Positions 7,826-19,057 of a stretch of DNA of 34,708 nt are shown piece by piece. A program made the translations under genes and the position numbers. Numbering within the stretch: the first letter of the stretch is position 1; each line of letters starts with the position of its first letter. Below the pieces are notes generated by a model. It saw nothing but the letters and a program-made list of their open reading frames with translations. It was not told the DNA's origin and did no database searches. Source of the DNA: Gammaproteobacteria bacterium (GTDB lineage Bacteria > Pseudomonadota > Gammaproteobacteria > UWMA-0217); the NCBI GenBank assembly GCA_027081275.1, contig JALWKV010000247.1, positions 1 through 34,708 of the forward strand, read 5' to 3'.

Positions 7826-8266
7826 ATGCAGCTTACGCGACAGACGGATTACTCCCTGCGGGTGCTGATGTATCTGGCCGTGCTCGAGGAGGGTCAGCTG
7901 GCCCAGCTCGGCGACATCGCCAGCGATCACGGCATTTCCCGCAATCACCTGGTCAAGGTGGTCCATCGTCTCGGGCAACTCGGCTACATCGTGACGCGAC
8001 GCGGCAAGGGGGGCGGCATTCGTCTCGCGCTGGCGGCCGAGGAGATCAATATCGGCGAGGTGGTCAGCCGGCTCGAATCGACGCTCACGTCGATTGATTG
8101 CAGCGCACTGGCCTGCAAGCTGCTGCCGGCCTGCCACCTCAACCGCCTACTGGCGCAGGCGATGCAGGCCTACGTCGAAACGCTCGCGGGGCATACCCTG
8201 GCCGATCTGGTAGCCCAGCCGAATACCCGCGAGCTGCTGAAGGCCATCCACGGGGTTTCCCAATAG
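7826..8266 (+). CDS. nsrR: Nitric-oxide-sensing Rrf2-family repressor NsrR
   Basis: A transcription factor with a winged helix-turn-helix and a redox [Fe-S] cluster that is damaged by NO, releasing repression of NO-detoxification genes. The sequence MQLTRQTDYSLRVLMYLA, then SRNHLVKVVHRLGQLGY and RGKGGGIRL, is very close to E. coli NsrR. The three cluster cysteines sit in DCSALACKLLPAC with the same C-x4-C-x5-C spacing as E. coli Cys91/96/102. An ATG at 7820 adds two residues (MT); I prefer 7826 because E. coli NsrR begins MQLT and the weak CCGGA site is better spaced. It is divergent from nnrS and probably autoregulated. Confidence 0.93.
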   Translation: MQLTRQTDYSLRVLMYLAVLEEGQLAQLGDIASDHGISRNHLVKVVHRLGQLGYIVTRRGKGGGIRLALAAEEINIGEVVSRLESTLTSIDCSALACKLLPACHLNRLLAQAMQAYVETLAGHTLADLVAQPNTRELLKAIHGVSQ

Positions 8267-8344
8267 TCGACTGCCGTTCCCGGCTGATTTCCATTGCTTC
8301 GCTTTCGGTCGCTGCACGAGCCGCAGTCGCGCTATGCTTCGGCC

Positions 8345-8929
8345 ATGCAGATCATCTATCTCCATGGATTCAGTTCCGCCCCGGCCTCGCACAAGGCCCG
8401 GCGACTGCGGGACGCGCTCGCGCCCATGCCGCTGCTGATCGCGGACTACCCTTCCCACCGGCCTTGCGAGGCCATCGCAACGATAACCGCGCTCATCGAC
8501 CGGAACCGCCGTCAGCACCCGCGCGACCGACTCGCCCTGATCGGCAGCTCGCTGGGCGGATACTACGCGCAGCATCTGGCCGCGACCCGAGACGAGATCG
8601 ACCGCGTCGTGCTGATCAACCCGGCGCTCGACCCGCAGCCTCCGCTGGAGCCCTGGATCGGCGCCAATACCAACATGGTCACTGGCGAGCCGTTCCACTT
8701 CAGCCGAGAGGCATGGGAACAGCTCGCCGATTTCGATACTCCTTCCGCATCGATCACGATCCCCACCCTGCTGCTGCTCGACAGCGGCGACGATGTAATT
8801 CCCCACGAGTTCGCCGCCGAGAAATACCGGAACCTGCCGGGCAGGACGATCGTCTATCCTGAAGGCAGTCACGCCTTTGATCACCTCGGCGAGGCCATTC
8901 CCGAGATCGTCAGATTTCTGGCGCCTTGA
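8345..8929 (+). CDS. yqiA: YqiA-type alpha/beta-hydrolase esterase
   Basis: A 194-residue cytosolic serine hydrolase of the YqiA/YcfP (UPF0227) family; E. coli YqiA is a palmitoyl-CoA/ester hydrolase usually encoded beside cpdA and parE. It begins MQIIYLHGFSSAP with the oxyanion HGF motif. The nucleophile elbow is GSSLGG with Ser69. The acid is in LLLLDSGDDVIP and the base is the His of EGSHAF near the C-terminus. The frame is open to 8294, but ATG 8345 gives the family N-terminus. The genes normally beside yqiA are absent here. The true substrate is unknown. Confidence 0.87.
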   Translation: MQIIYLHGFSSAPASHKARRLRDALAPMPLLIADYPSHRPCEAIATITALIDRNRRQHPRDRLALIGSSLGGYYAQHLAATRDEIDRVVLINPALDPQPPLEPWIGANTNMVTGEPFHFSREAWEQLADFDTPSASITIPTLLLLDSGDDVIPHEFAAEKYRNLPGRTIVYPEGSHAFDHLGEAIPEIVRFLAP

Positions 8930-9109
8930 AGCAAGACCTTGCCACATTGACATAAAATCGGAACGCAGTTCTCGCAAAACGACGGAATATATCGAAAACG
9001 TCACAACCTGACGCTGCTTTCTTGGGATAGAATTGGCGGAAATCGTGTCCCAGAATAAACCAAAAAAACCGATGGCAGTCGCTACAGACGCCTTCCAGGA
9101 GAAGCAGCC

Positions 9110-11737
9110 ATGAAACGGTATCCGAACAGTCCACGACCGCGGCAGCTAGCAGCGGCCATTGCGCTTGCCATACTGATGCCGCCACTGCATGCCGAACTCG
9201 GCTGCCCTACCGGATTCGTCCCAGGCGGCGACGAGAAGGTCATCGACGGCAGCTTCAGCACGGGCTATGACAGCTTCCGTACCGAGATACCGTTCAAGTT
9301 CCCGCGCGGACAATATCCCATCGACGGCAATCCGCCGAACACCTCCCCCTATCCCAAGACGGGCATCTCGATCATCGACGGCGACCTTGATCTCGACAAC
9401 GAGGTCGAACAGATCGCCTTTCCCGGTGATTCCAATCCGGGACTGGGTCTGCCACCGGTGCCGGCGGTCGCCAGCTGGCTCGCCTACAACGGCGTCGATG
9501 CCGGCGCGCCGACGCTGATCTGGGAACAGACCGTTTCCGGACTCAAGCCCAACAAGGATTACGCCTTTACCGCCTATATCTCCAACGCGCTGGCGCCGGG
9601 TTTTCAGGCACAGGGCGCCGCCGCGCCCCAGATCAGACTGCTGGTCGATGGTGTTCAGGCCGGTGGTCTGGTATCGGTCTGCGATGCTGGAGGAGCGCTC
9701 GATCCCGTCCAGGGCGACTGCATCAATGAAGCGACGAAGGATGTCTGGCGACGGCTCGGGGTTACCGCCAGCCCAGGCAACAAAAGCAGCGTCACGCTGT
9801 CGATTCACGATGCCCAGCAGCACAAGACGAGTTACGGCAACGACTTCGCCATGACGCTGATCAGTTTTCAGGAATGCGTCCCCATCGGCACGCCCGACAT
9901 CGATGCGGGCACTGCAAGCGTCATCTTCCCGCCGTCCACCATGGGCGGTCCCGCCGTCAGCAAGACCATCACCATCAGCAATCACGGGACCGGCCCCCTG
10001 GTCATCGGCAATATCGTAACGCCAACCAATACCGCCTTTACCATCACCAGCGACAACTGCAGCGGCAAATCGCTGGATCCACGCGGTACATGCACCATCG
10101 TCGTCGCCTATTCGAACACCGCCGACAACAGCGGCAGCGGCGAACTGAAAGTTCCCTCCAATGACCCCGACGAGCATCCGCTGCGCATCCGTCTGCAGGG
10201 CAGCGCCACACTGGATCACGATGGTGACGGCATACCCGACAGCATTGATCTCGACGACGACAACGACGGCATCCTCGACAGCGAGGAAGGCACCGGTGAC
10301 TACGACGGCGACGGCGTGCCGAATCATCTCGACCTCGATACCGACAACGACACCATTCCCGACGTGATCGAGGCCGGTGGCAGCGACGTCGACAACAACG
10401 GGCGCATCGACAACTTCGTCGACGCCAACAACGACGGCCTGCACGACCCGCTGGCCGCCACGCCCCTGCCGCGTCGCGACACCGATGGCGACGGCGACAA
10501 GGACTACCGCGATCTCGACAGCAACAACGACGGCAAGTTCGATATCAGCGACAACGGTCGCGCCGACAGTGACGACAACGGCATCGTCGACAACTTTACC
10601 GACCCCGACGGCGATGGCTGGGACAAGGGACGGACAACCGCCGTACTCGGCGACACCGGCACAGGCGAGATACTGACCCGGCTCGACGGCGGTGTCGGCG
10701 GTCTGGGCCTGCCCTTCGCACTGGGGCTGCTGCCACTGACACTGTGGCGTCGTCGCCGCCTCGTCGCGGTCGGCGCCCTGCTCGGGCTCGGCGCCTCGGC
10801 GCAGGCCGAACAGGGGCAGTTCTATATCGGCGGCGGCTTCGGCATGTCGACGCTGGAGCCGAAGATCGTCAACCTGCCGGTCACCGTCGACGAGAAAAAC
10901 GACAAGGCGTTCAAGCTCATGCTTGGCTATGACCTGCTCGACTGGCTCTCGGTGGAGGGTTTTGGCGCGAGGATGGGAGCGGCCAGCCTCTCGAACGGCG
11001 ACATCGACTACAACAGTTACGGCGTTGGCGTCGTCGTCAACCTGCCCAACAACGTCTCCGGCTTTTCTCTGCTCGGCAAAATGGGATACGGCCAGATCGA
11101 CAACAGCAGTGACGATGTCACCTTCCGCGAAGTGGAAGACTATGAAATCTATGCCGGTGTCGGTATCGAATACCAGTTCGACAACGATTTCTCCTTCCGG
11201 GGCGAGTACGACTACGTCGACAAGGACGCCACGATGGTGACCATGAGTCTGGTCAAGCGCTTCGGCAACAAGCAGGAAGCCGCGCCCGAGCCGGCGCCCG
11301 CCCCGACACCGCCGGTCGCCACCAGCAGCGAACCGGCGCCGACTCCGCCGCCGCCAGTGGAAAAACAGCCCGAAGTCATCACGCTGGTGCTCGAACCGAT
11401 CCATTTTGCAACCGACTCGGCAACGCTCACTGCTGATGCGCGCTCGCGGCTCGACAACATCGTCCGGGTGCTGCACACCTACCCGCAGGTGAAACTGCTC
11501 ATCATCGGCCATACCGACAGCCGCGGCAGCGACGACTACAACATGATTCTGTCACTGAAGCGCGCCAAGGCGGCCTTCGACTACCTCGTCGGCAAGGGCG
11601 TCGCACGGCAGCGTCTCTCCTACGAAGGACGGGGTGAACGCGAGCCTGTCGCGGACAACCGGACGAAGGAAGGCCGCGCGAAAAACCGACGCACCGAATT
11701 CCACCCCACCCCCGGCAAGGTCGAAAAGCAGCCCTGA
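9110..11737 (+). CDS. OmpA-family outer-membrane protein fused to a Ca-binding repeat surface protein
   Basis: An 875-residue exported protein with unusual architecture. Residues 1-28 are a signal peptide ending LHA. About 30-255 is an unassigned extracellular domain. About 260-367 resembles a choice-of-anchor (ASPM/Hydin-like) beta domain. 369 to about 510 is rich in thrombospondin type 3-like DxDxDG calcium repeats. Residues 527-550 look like a C-terminal sorting tail (GGVGGLGLP, hydrophobic helix, RRRR). 551-566 look like a second signal peptide ending ASAQA. About 567-720 is a membrane beta-barrel like OmpA/OmpW, followed by a proline-rich linker. About 757-870 is the OmpA peptidoglycan-binding domain ([30 protein letters not shown]). 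AGGAGA precedes the ATG. It converges on the diguanylate cyclase gene, 14 bp away. Confidence 0.88.
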   Translation: MKRYPNSPRPRQLAAAIALAILMPPLHAELGCPTGFVPGGDEKVIDGSFSTGYDSFRTEIPFKFPRGQYPIDGNPPNTSPYPKTGISIIDGDLDLDNEVEQIAFPGDSNPGLGLPPVPAVASWLAYNGVDAGAPTLIWEQTVSGLKPNKDYAFTAYISNALAPGFQAQGAAAPQIRLLVDGVQAGGLVSVCDAGGALDPVQGDCINEATKDVWRRLGVTASPGNKSSVTLSIHDAQQHKTSYGNDFAMTLISFQECVPIGTPDIDAGTASVIFPPSTMGGPAVSKTITISNHGTGPLVIGNIVTPTNTAFTITSDNCSGKSLDPRGTCTIVVAYSNTADNSGSGELKVPSNDPDEHPLRIRLQGSATLDHDGDGIPDSIDLDDDNDGILDSEEGTGDYDGDGVPNHLDLDTDNDTIPDVIEAGGSDVDNNGRIDNFVDANNDGLHDPLAATPLPRRDTDGDGDKDYRDLDSNNDGKFDISDNGRADSDDNGIVDNFTDPDGDGWDKGRTTAVLGDTGTGEILTRLDGGVGGLGLPFALGLLPLTLWRRRRLVAVGALLGLGASAQAEQGQFYIGGGFGMSTLEPKIVNLPVTVDEKNDKAFKLMLGYDLLDWLSVEGFGARMGAASLSNGDIDYNSYGVGVVVNLPNNVSGFSLLGKMGYGQIDNSSDDVTFREVEDYEIYAGVGIEYQFDNDFSFRGEYDYVDKDATMVTMSLVKRFGNKQEAAPEPAPAPTPPVATSSEPAPTPPPPVEKQPEVITLVLEPIHFATDSATLTADARSRLDNIVRVLHTYPQVKLLIIGHTDSRGSDDYNMILSLKRAKAAFDYLVGKGVARQRLSYEGRGEREPVADNRTKEGRAKNRRTEFHPTPGKVEKQP

Positions 11738-11751
11738 GCAACCCCGGCCGC

Positions 11752-12765
11752 TCAGTGCTCAGTGCTGACCGTGACGCGGTTGCGGCCTTCGCTCTTGGAG
11801 GTGTAGAGCGCTCTGTCGGCCTTTTCCAGCAGTGACTCGGCGGTGTCCCAGCGCACGGCGCCGGCAATACCGATGGAAACGGTGACAGGACGCAACTCCT
11901 CGCCATTGTCGCTGCGGGTCATTTTGGAGGTTTCGATTTTCTTGCGGATCTGCTCGGCAACAGTCATGGCACCGTTGGTGTCGGTATCTTCGAGCAGCAC
12001 GCAGAATTCCTCACCGCCGTAGCGGGCGACCAGATCCTTGCCCTTGACCGATTCGGTCAGCGCGGCGGCGACGAACTTGATCACCTTGTCGCCGACGAGG
12101 TGACCGTAGTCATCATTGAACTGCTTGAAGTGGTCGATGTCGATCATCAGCACCGAGTCTTCGTCCTCGGCCTCGGTGTGCGCCTCCAGCACGCTTTCGA
12201 GCCGCTCCATGAAGGTCTTGCGATTGGCGATACCGGTCAGCGGATCGCAGGCGGCGCGGCGGCGGGCCTCTTCCAGCTCGGCCTTGAGGCGGTTCATCTC
12301 CTCGACGCTGTGTTCCAACTCAGCGCTCATCTCCTCGTTGGTTTTCATGATCGCCTTGATCTTCTCGCCCAGCGTCGGCTCTGCCTTCTTGCGCTCGCCG
12401 AGCGTCTCCTCGACGCTTTCGAGCTGCGACTGGAAGGTCGCCAGCTCATCTCCCGCAGCGTCGAAACGTCCCGCCATGTCGGTGAAAAGTTCACGCGCCT
12501 CGCTGCCCACCCGCTCCAGCGTCTCCTCGTTGGCCGAGATGAAATAACGATAGTAGAGGTCGCGCGCCAGCTCGGGCGTGTACTTCAGTTCCCCGCGCTT
12601 GACCCTGTCCAGCGTTGCATTCAACTCGGGAATAGTGCCGAGGAAGTACTCGTACCAGATCGTGTAGTTGATCGGGATGATCGAGATTTTCAGCCGCGCC
12701 AGCACCGGCACCAGCATCCTGATGATCTCCGCGGATCGCGCCGGATTTTCTTCGTGTTGTAGCAT
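11752..12765 (-). CDS. Diguanylate cyclase with GGDEF domain
   Basis: A 337-residue cytosolic protein that should make cyclic di-GMP from two GTP. Residues 1-110 form a helical N-terminal region of unassigned type, probably a sensor. About 110-170 is a coiled coil rich in Glu and Lys. 172-335 is a GGDEF domain with DPLTGIANR, the metal-binding MIDIDHFKQFND, and an intact active-site GGEEF at 250-254. The inhibitory site, normally RxxD five residues before the GGEEF, is KGKD (241-244), so product inhibition may be weakened. The stop is close to the end of the convergent OmpA gene. A foldback repeat begins only 10 bp upstream of the start codon. Confidence 0.92.
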   Translation of the reverse strand: MLQHEENPARSAEIIRMLVPVLARLKISIIPINYTIWYEYFLGTIPELNATLDRVKRGELKYTPELARDLYYRYFISANEETLERVGSEARELFTDMAGRFDAAGDELATFQSQLESVEETLGERKKAEPTLGEKIKAIMKTNEEMSAELEHSVEEMNRLKAELEEARRRAACDPLTGIANRKTFMERLESVLEAHTEAEDEDSVLMIDIDHFKQFNDDYGHLVGDKVIKFVAAALTESVKGKDLVARYGGEEFCVLLEDTDTNGAMTVAEQIRKKIETSKMTRSDNGEELRPVTVSIGIAGAVRWDTAESLLEKADRALYTSKSEGRNRVTVSTEH

Positions 12766-12774
12766 CCTGGTCTA

Positions 12775-13234
12775 GTGCTCCTTCAAGGTAATCCCTAACG
12801 TTGCATAAACCTCGTGTGTCAAAGCAAGGAAACGCTGTAAATATAGGTGTTTGATACCTGTTTCCGGTCTGTCGCTAGACCTAACCAATGGTGAGGTCTA
12901 GCGACAGACCGGAAAATAGCGTCAAACGTTACTATTACAGCGTTTCCTGCGCGTTAAGACTAAAATTTATGCAACAATAGGGTAATCATTGCGAGTTCAG
13001 TCAGCTTGTCTGCGTCCACGGCAAGGCATTCCTCGCAGGCAATGGTTATTCCCTTGCCAAGAGGAATAACGCAGTCCGTGGGCGCGGACAAGCTGACCCG
13101 AAGGGCATTTTCCTGTGCCGTCCCGCATCCGCGTTCCAGTGCTCGCCAAGGGAATGACCATTGCCTTCGCCCTGCGCCTTGCTGCGGAACGGCACAGAAA
13201 CGCTGAATCCGTAATGATTACCTTGAAGGAGCAC
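12775..13234. repeat. Compound foldback (nested inverted repeats), non-coding
   Basis: A 460-bp region without a credible gene, bounded by a perfect 19-bp inverted repeat: GTGCTCCTTCAAGGTAATC at 12775-12793 and its complement at 13216-13234. It holds two palindromes. The first spans about 12787-12990: perfect 22-bp inner arms (12861-12882 and 12894-12915) around an 11-nt loop, plus outer arms such as GGAAACGCTGTAA at 12828-12840 with its complement at 12935-12947. The second spans about 12981-13222: 78-nt arms that match at about two thirds of positions without gaps. It contains smaller hairpins, including 13000-13020 with 13076-13096. Weak open frames overlap it but look like repeat by-products. 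Confidence 0.8.
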
Positions 13235-13486
13235 GAGTCCCTGAAGTTGCGGGCAACCCCCATCTTCACCGCAACCGCGCCTGCGATGCGAGTATCGGTT
13301 CGACAATCACGCCGCAACGGGAATGAAACATCCCGGAAATCCGCCAAAACGCACCTAAACCCATGTTTCTTGTGGCCTCGGCGGTGATGCTCTACGATTG
13401 ATGGCTATGCCTGACCGATGTGCGGCTGCATTTTGCATTGGCCGCCGACCGATCAGGCCGCAAAACCCACCCAAGGAGTCCAGACC
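13235..13486. other. Intergenic leader of the cytochrome gene
   Basis: The 252 bp between the foldback and the cytochrome c gene show no supported gene or recognisable promoter. The only clear signal is the ribosome site AAGGAG at 13473-13478, directly before the cytochrome start. Confidence 0.5.
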
Positions 13487-13780
13487 ATGAAAAGATCACT
13501 GTTTATCGCATCCGCCCTGCTGGTGACCGGCCTGCAGCCGGCGCTGGCCGATACGTCGGAGGGCAAGGCGCTGCACGACGCAAAATGCCTCAGCTGTCAC
13601 ATGGTGGGCGATCACACCAAGCTCTATACCCGCAAGGATCGCAAGGTCGATTCGCTCAAGCGGCTCGGCGGCATGGTCAGCGCCTGCACCCAGAACCTGA
13701 ATATCGACTGGTTCCCGGAAGACGAGAAAAAGGTGGTCGACTACATCAACGCCACCTGGTATCACTTCCCCACGAAATAA
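13487..13780 (+). CDS. Small periplasmic monohaem cytochrome c
   Basis: A 97-residue protein. Residues 1-21 are a signal peptide (ends ALA), followed by one haem-binding motif CLSCH with Cys34, Cys37 and His38. The C-terminal part (SACTQNLNIDWFPEDEKKVV, then YINATWYHF) is a recognisable pattern in a group of small cytochromes c of gammaproteobacteria. Met39 directly follows the haem motif; Met57 in the GGM segment may be the sixth ligand. It presumably shuttles electrons in the periplasm; no partner oxidase or reductase is adjacent. AAGGAG lies 8 bp upstream of ATG 13487, which rules out the longer open frame from 13418. Confidence 0.9.
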   Translation: MKRSLFIASALLVTGLQPALADTSEGKALHDAKCLSCHMVGDHTKLYTRKDRKVDSLKRLGGMVSACTQNLNIDWFPEDEKKVVDYINATWYHFPTK

Positions 13781-13936
13781 CTCGCCACACCCTCTTTCGT
13801 GTCGTCGCCCAGCGATGGCGAGAATACAGCCAACCGGCGGTGGCGGAGTAAGCGGCAGCAAGGACATGACGCGCGGGAACGAGAAATAACGTGAAGCACC
13901 AGAAGGGGGGCGCCAGCAATCGGGGTTCAGGCAATA

Positions 13937-13970
13937 AAAAAGGCGGATGAACAGATCAACCGCCTTTATT
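13937..13970 (-). terminator. Rho-independent terminator after tRNA-Thr
   Basis: On the - strand AAAGGCGG and CCGCCTTT form an 8-bp stem with a 13-nt loop, followed by T6 (13935-13940 on the + strand reads as A). It lies about 50 bp past the 3' end of tRNA-Thr. On the + strand it could also end transcription of the cytochrome gene, with a weaker T tract. Confidence 0.75.
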
Positions 13971-14020
13971 CTCTATATCGTACAGCGCCCATTCCTGAAC
14001 CGCTGTAACTCATTGAAAAA

Positions 14021-14096
14021 TGGTGCCGGCACCAAGAGTCGAACTCGGGACCTACTGATTACAAATCAGTTGCTCTACCAACTGAGCTATGCCGGC
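14021..14096 (-). tRNA. tRNA-Thr (anticodon TGT)
   Basis: The - strand gives a complete cloverleaf: acceptor GCCGGCA pairing with TGCCGGC, D-arm GCTCAGTTGGTAGAGC, anticodon arm CTGAT-TTGTAA-TCAG with anticodon TGT, T-arm with GTTCGACTC, and an encoded 3' CCA at 14021-14023. It is 76 nt including CCA. There is no intron and no visible duplicated end. Confidence 0.97.
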
Positions 14097-14120
14097 AGTG
14101 GTGTCGAAAGCAGGTGCGAC

Positions 14121-14148
14121 ACTATAGTCAGTTCAGAATATATTTCAA
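14121..14148 (-). promoter_or_regulatory. Sigma-70-like promoter of tRNA-Thr
   Basis: On the - strand TTGAAA (complement of 14143-14148) and TATAGT (complement of 14121-14126) are 16 bp apart. The -10 box lies 24 bp upstream of the tRNA 5' end, a suitable distance for a short leader. Assigned by eye from match to TTGACA/TATAAT. Confidence 0.6.
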
Positions 14149-14303
14149 GTACCGGAAACCGAATACGTGAAGCTTGGCCGGGACGTTACGAACAGCCGCC
14201 CGGAACGGGCACTATCCCGGTCCCCGGGGCCTGCCGGACTCGTCTTCCAGCCATGGGTTCACACTGCCAACAGGCAGTGAGTCGGACAGTCGCCTGGGGA
14301 GCG

Positions 14304-15593
14304 TCAGGCGGCATTGCGGCGACGCGAGGGCGCTACCGACTCCACTCTTTCCGGCGCCGATGGCGCCTGCCGGGAGAGAGGCGCCGCCTTGCGCGGGTTG
14401 CCATCCGCCGATGATTCGATTCGGAAATAGCCGACGATGTCGTTGAGGTGACGGCAGGACTGCTTCAGGCCCTCGCTGCTGGCGCCAACGCTTTGTACCA
14501 GCTTGCGCCCTTCGGCCATGAGCCGTTCGACATCATTGACGTCGCTGATGATCATGTCGACCTCGCCGGCGTCCGCCTCGGTCTGACGGGTCAGTTCGGA
14601 GACGCACGCCGTGACCTGATCGAAGCGGGACAGAATCTCGCCGAGCGTATCGCCCGAGGCGGTCGCCAGTCGCGACCCATCCTGAACCTTGTTGACGCTC
14701 TCTTCGATCAGGGACTTGATCTGGCTGGCGGCTTCGGCGCTGCGCTGGGCGAGGTTGCGCACCTCATTGGCGACAACGGCGAAACCGCGGCCATGCTCTC
14801 CCGAGCGGGCGGCCTCGACCGCGGCATTGAGCGCGAGCAGATTGGTCTGGAAGGCGATTTCGTCGATGATGCCGACGATGTCATGAATCTCGGTGCTGGA
14901 TTCGTGGATCTCCTGCATGGCGGCGACGGTCTGCTTGACGATGTCTCCCCCACGCTTGATGCTCTGGTGGGTCTCGCGCACGAGCGTATCGATTCTGGCC
15001 GACTCATCCGCCTTGGTGCGCATGGAGCCGGAGATCGATTTCATTTTCCCGGAAACATTGTCGAGACTCGATGCCTGCTCGCCAAAGTGCTTTCCCAGCG
15101 ATCGTGAGCTGTGCTCGATCTGCGCGGTGCCGGCTTCGACCTGGCGCGCCGCATCCGTTACCTGTTCGACGACCCCGGTAATCTGTTCCTGCATGTCGCT
15201 GACGGCGTCTCGCACGTTGGCGACTTCGCCCGAAGCCCAGTAGTGCGCGCGCGAGCCGAGGCGACCGGCAGCGATGCCATTGGCATATTCGATGGTGCGG
15301 CGCAGCGGGCCGATCAGGCTCAGTGAAATGGCAATGGAGACACCGCAGACAAGCACGACAAAGAGCCCCATGACGACGGTGAGCAGACGGTGATCCGACT
15401 GACGCGCCTGCTCCGCCTCGAGCAGCCGCTGCGAATCGACGACGCCGTCGGCCTGCTGGAGCAGCTGAATGATCTGGTCGCCCGCGCTGTGGATATCGAG
15501 GTAGAGCCAGACGATAACGCTGAACCAGGCGAGAAGAACGCCGGCGCCCGCCAGCAGTTTGGGTGAGACCAGGGCCTCCCTGTCGATTTTCAT
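14304..15593 (-). CDS. Methyl-accepting chemotaxis protein
   Basis: A 429-residue transmembrane chemoreceptor. It has two membrane helices at about 12-32 and 70-94 with only about 37 residues between them, so the periplasmic part is too small for a classic ligand-binding domain. A HAMP-like region follows (about 95-145), then a long cytoplasmic signalling coiled coil with the conserved hairpin tip EIAFQTNLLALNAAVEAA and GFAVVANEVRNLAQRS that contacts CheW/CheA. No CheR-binding pentapeptide is seen at the C-terminus. The frame runs upstream to 16097 in the shadow of uvrB; ATG 15593, with CCGGAG upstream, is the sensible start. It lies downstream of uvrB on the same strand. Confidence 0.92.
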   Translation of the reverse strand: MKIDREALVSPKLLAGAGVLLAWFSVIVWLYLDIHSAGDQIIQLLQQADGVVDSQRLLEAEQARQSDHRLLTVVMGLFVVLVCGVSIAISLSLIGPLRRTIEYANGIAAGRLGSRAHYWASGEVANVRDAVSDMQEQITGVVEQVTDAARQVEAGTAQIEHSSRSLGKHFGEQASSLDNVSGKMKSISGSMRTKADESARIDTLVRETHQSIKRGGDIVKQTVAAMQEIHESSTEIHDIVGIIDEIAFQTNLLALNAAVEAARSGEHGRGFAVVANEVRNLAQRSAEAASQIKSLIEESVNKVQDGSRLATASGDTLGEILSRFDQVTACVSELTRQTEADAGEVDMIISDVNDVERLMAEGRKLVQSVGASSEGLKQSCRHLNDIVGYFRIESSADGNPRKAAPLSRQAPSAPERVESVAPSRRRNAA

Positions 15594-15747
15594 TTTTGTT
15601 GTACTCCGGTTGCTACCCCGCACGTTTAATCGGACGGGCGTCCGCATCAAACCAGTTCCGGGGCGCGACCGGCCACCGCAGCGTTCACGCTTTGGTCGAG
15701 ACCATCGCAAGACGGCGTATCCGGCCGACGATCGGGCTCTGCCGCCG

Positions 15748-17751
<2,004 letters not shown>

Positions 17752-17822
17752 CAGGCAGTTAATTTAGTGAAAGACATCACGTAATATTACACGATCGTCT
17801 TCGCCATTCCGGACCGACAACC

Positions 17823-19010
17823 ATGATCATCGACCTCTCCGAGCGCGTCCAGCGCGTCAAGCCCTCCCCCACCCTGACAATCTCCGCCAACGCCGCGAAG
17901 CTTCGGCGCGAAGGGGTCGATGTCATCAGCCTCGGCACCGGCGAGCCGGATTTCGACACGCCCGTCCACATTCAGGACGCCGCCATCGAGGCGATCCGCA
18001 ACGGGCAGACCCGTTACACCGCTGTCGACGGCACGCCGGAGCTGAAACAGGCGGTCATCGACAAGTTCAAGCGCGACAACGGACTGGACTACACACCCGA
18101 GCAGATTCTCGTTTCGGTCGGCGGCAAGCAGAGTTTCTTCAACCTCTGCCAGGCGCTGCTGAACGCAGGCGACGAGGTGATCATCCCGGCGCCCTACTGG
18201 GTCTCCTACCCGGACATGGTGCTGCTGGCAGACGGCGTTCCGGTCATTGTCGAGGCGTCGCAGGAGCAGAACTTCAAGCTCACGCCCGAACAGCTCGAGG
18301 CGGCCATCACGCCGAAGACCAAGCTGCTGGTCATCAACAGTCCGTCCAACCCGACCGGCGTCTGCTACACCGAGGAGGAACTGCGGGCGCTCGCCAGCGT
18401 ACTGACGCAGCATCCGCATGTGCTGGTGGCCACCGATGACATGTACGAGCACATCCTTTTCGGCGGCAAGCCGTTCACCAATATCGTCATGGCCTGCCCC
18501 GACATGGAGGATCGCACGATCGTGCTCAACGGCGTCTCCAAGGCCTATGCCATGACCGGCTGGCGCATCGGCTACGCCGGCGGCCCGAAACCGCTCATCC
18601 AGGCAATGAAGAAAGTGCAGTCACAAAGCACCTCCAACCCCTGCTCCATCTCGCAGGCGGCGGCAACGGCCGCCCTCAACGGCGATCAGGGCTGCATCGC
18701 CGACATGGTGGCGCAGTACGAAAAGCGACACGAGTTCATCTACAAGGCGCTGGACGCCATTCCGGGACTGAGCTGCCTGCCGTCGGACGGCACCTTCTAC
18801 AGTTTTCCCAACGCCGAGGGTGCGATCGAGGCGCTGGACGGCATCGACGACGACGTGGTTCTGGCCGAATACATCCTCAACGAAGCGAAGGTCGCCGTGG
18901 TACCCGGCTCGGCCTTCGGACTGGCCGGCCACTTCCGTGTCTCCTACGCCACCAGCATGGAAAATCTGGAAGAAGCCGTGAGCCGGATAGCAAAACTGCT
19001 GACACCATAA
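17823..19010 (+). CDS. Class I pyridoxal-phosphate aminotransferase (aspartate type)
   Basis: A 395-residue cytosolic fold-type I aminotransferase, most like the AspB/AatA (aspartate aminotransferase Ib) branch that moves the amino group between aspartate or a related amino acid and 2-oxoglutarate. Visible features are the SLGTGEPDFDTP start of the domain, YTAVDGTPELKQAV, NSPSNPTG (about 172-179), the cofactor Lys240 in NGVSKAYAMTGWRIGY, and the Arg of FRVSYA near the C-terminus that binds the alpha-carboxylate. Exact substrate range cannot be set from sequence. Divergent from uvrB; tRNA-Asn follows downstream. Confidence 0.93.
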   Translation: MIIDLSERVQRVKPSPTLTISANAAKLRREGVDVISLGTGEPDFDTPVHIQDAAIEAIRNGQTRYTAVDGTPELKQAVIDKFKRDNGLDYTPEQILVSVGGKQSFFNLCQALLNAGDEVIIPAPYWVSYPDMVLLADGVPVIVEASQEQNFKLTPEQLEAAITPKTKLLVINSPSNPTGVCYTEEELRALASVLTQHPHVLVATDDMYEHILFGGKPFTNIVMACPDMEDRTIVLNGVSKAYAMTGWRIGYAGGPKPLIQAMKKVQSQSTSNPCSISQAAATAALNGDQGCIADMVAQYEKRHEFIYKALDAIPGLSCLPSDGTFYSFPNAEGAIEALDGIDDDVVLAEYILNEAKVAVVPGSAFGLAGHFRVSYATSMENLEEAVSRIAKLLTP

Positions 19011-19018
19011 AGCGAGTG

Positions 19019-19047
19019 TTGACCGAGCGGAATCCGATCTATATCAT
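19019..19047 (+). promoter_or_regulatory. Sigma-70-like promoter for the tRNA-Asn locus
   Basis: TTGACC (19019-19024) and TATCAT (19042-19047) are separated by exactly 17 bp, each one base from consensus. The box lies 12 bp upstream of the truncated tRNA-Asn copy at 19060, as expected if it originally drove that copy, and 157 bp upstream of the functional tRNA. Confidence 0.6.
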
Positions 19048-19057
19048 TCGCGCCTCA

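Noticed and set aside
8930..9109. Promoter from TTGACA at 8947 for the OmpA fusion gene
   Set aside because: No -10 box lies at the right spacing; TAGAAT at 9028 lacks a matching -35.
9146..11512. 788-residue open frame on the - strand opposite the OmpA fusion gene
   Set aside because: It mirrors the Asp/Gly-rich repeats of the real gene, giving Val/Ala-rich low-complexity protein without family motifs or ribosome site.
12775..13234. Integron attC sites or group II intron ribozyme
   Set aside because: No paired GTTRRRY/RYYYAAC core sites at the palindrome ends and no domain V-like hairpin were found.
12997..13347. Possible small gene inside the foldback region (116 residues, - strand)
   Set aside because: The frame is built from the inverted repeat arms; both strands are open in the same place and no start signal or domain is seen.
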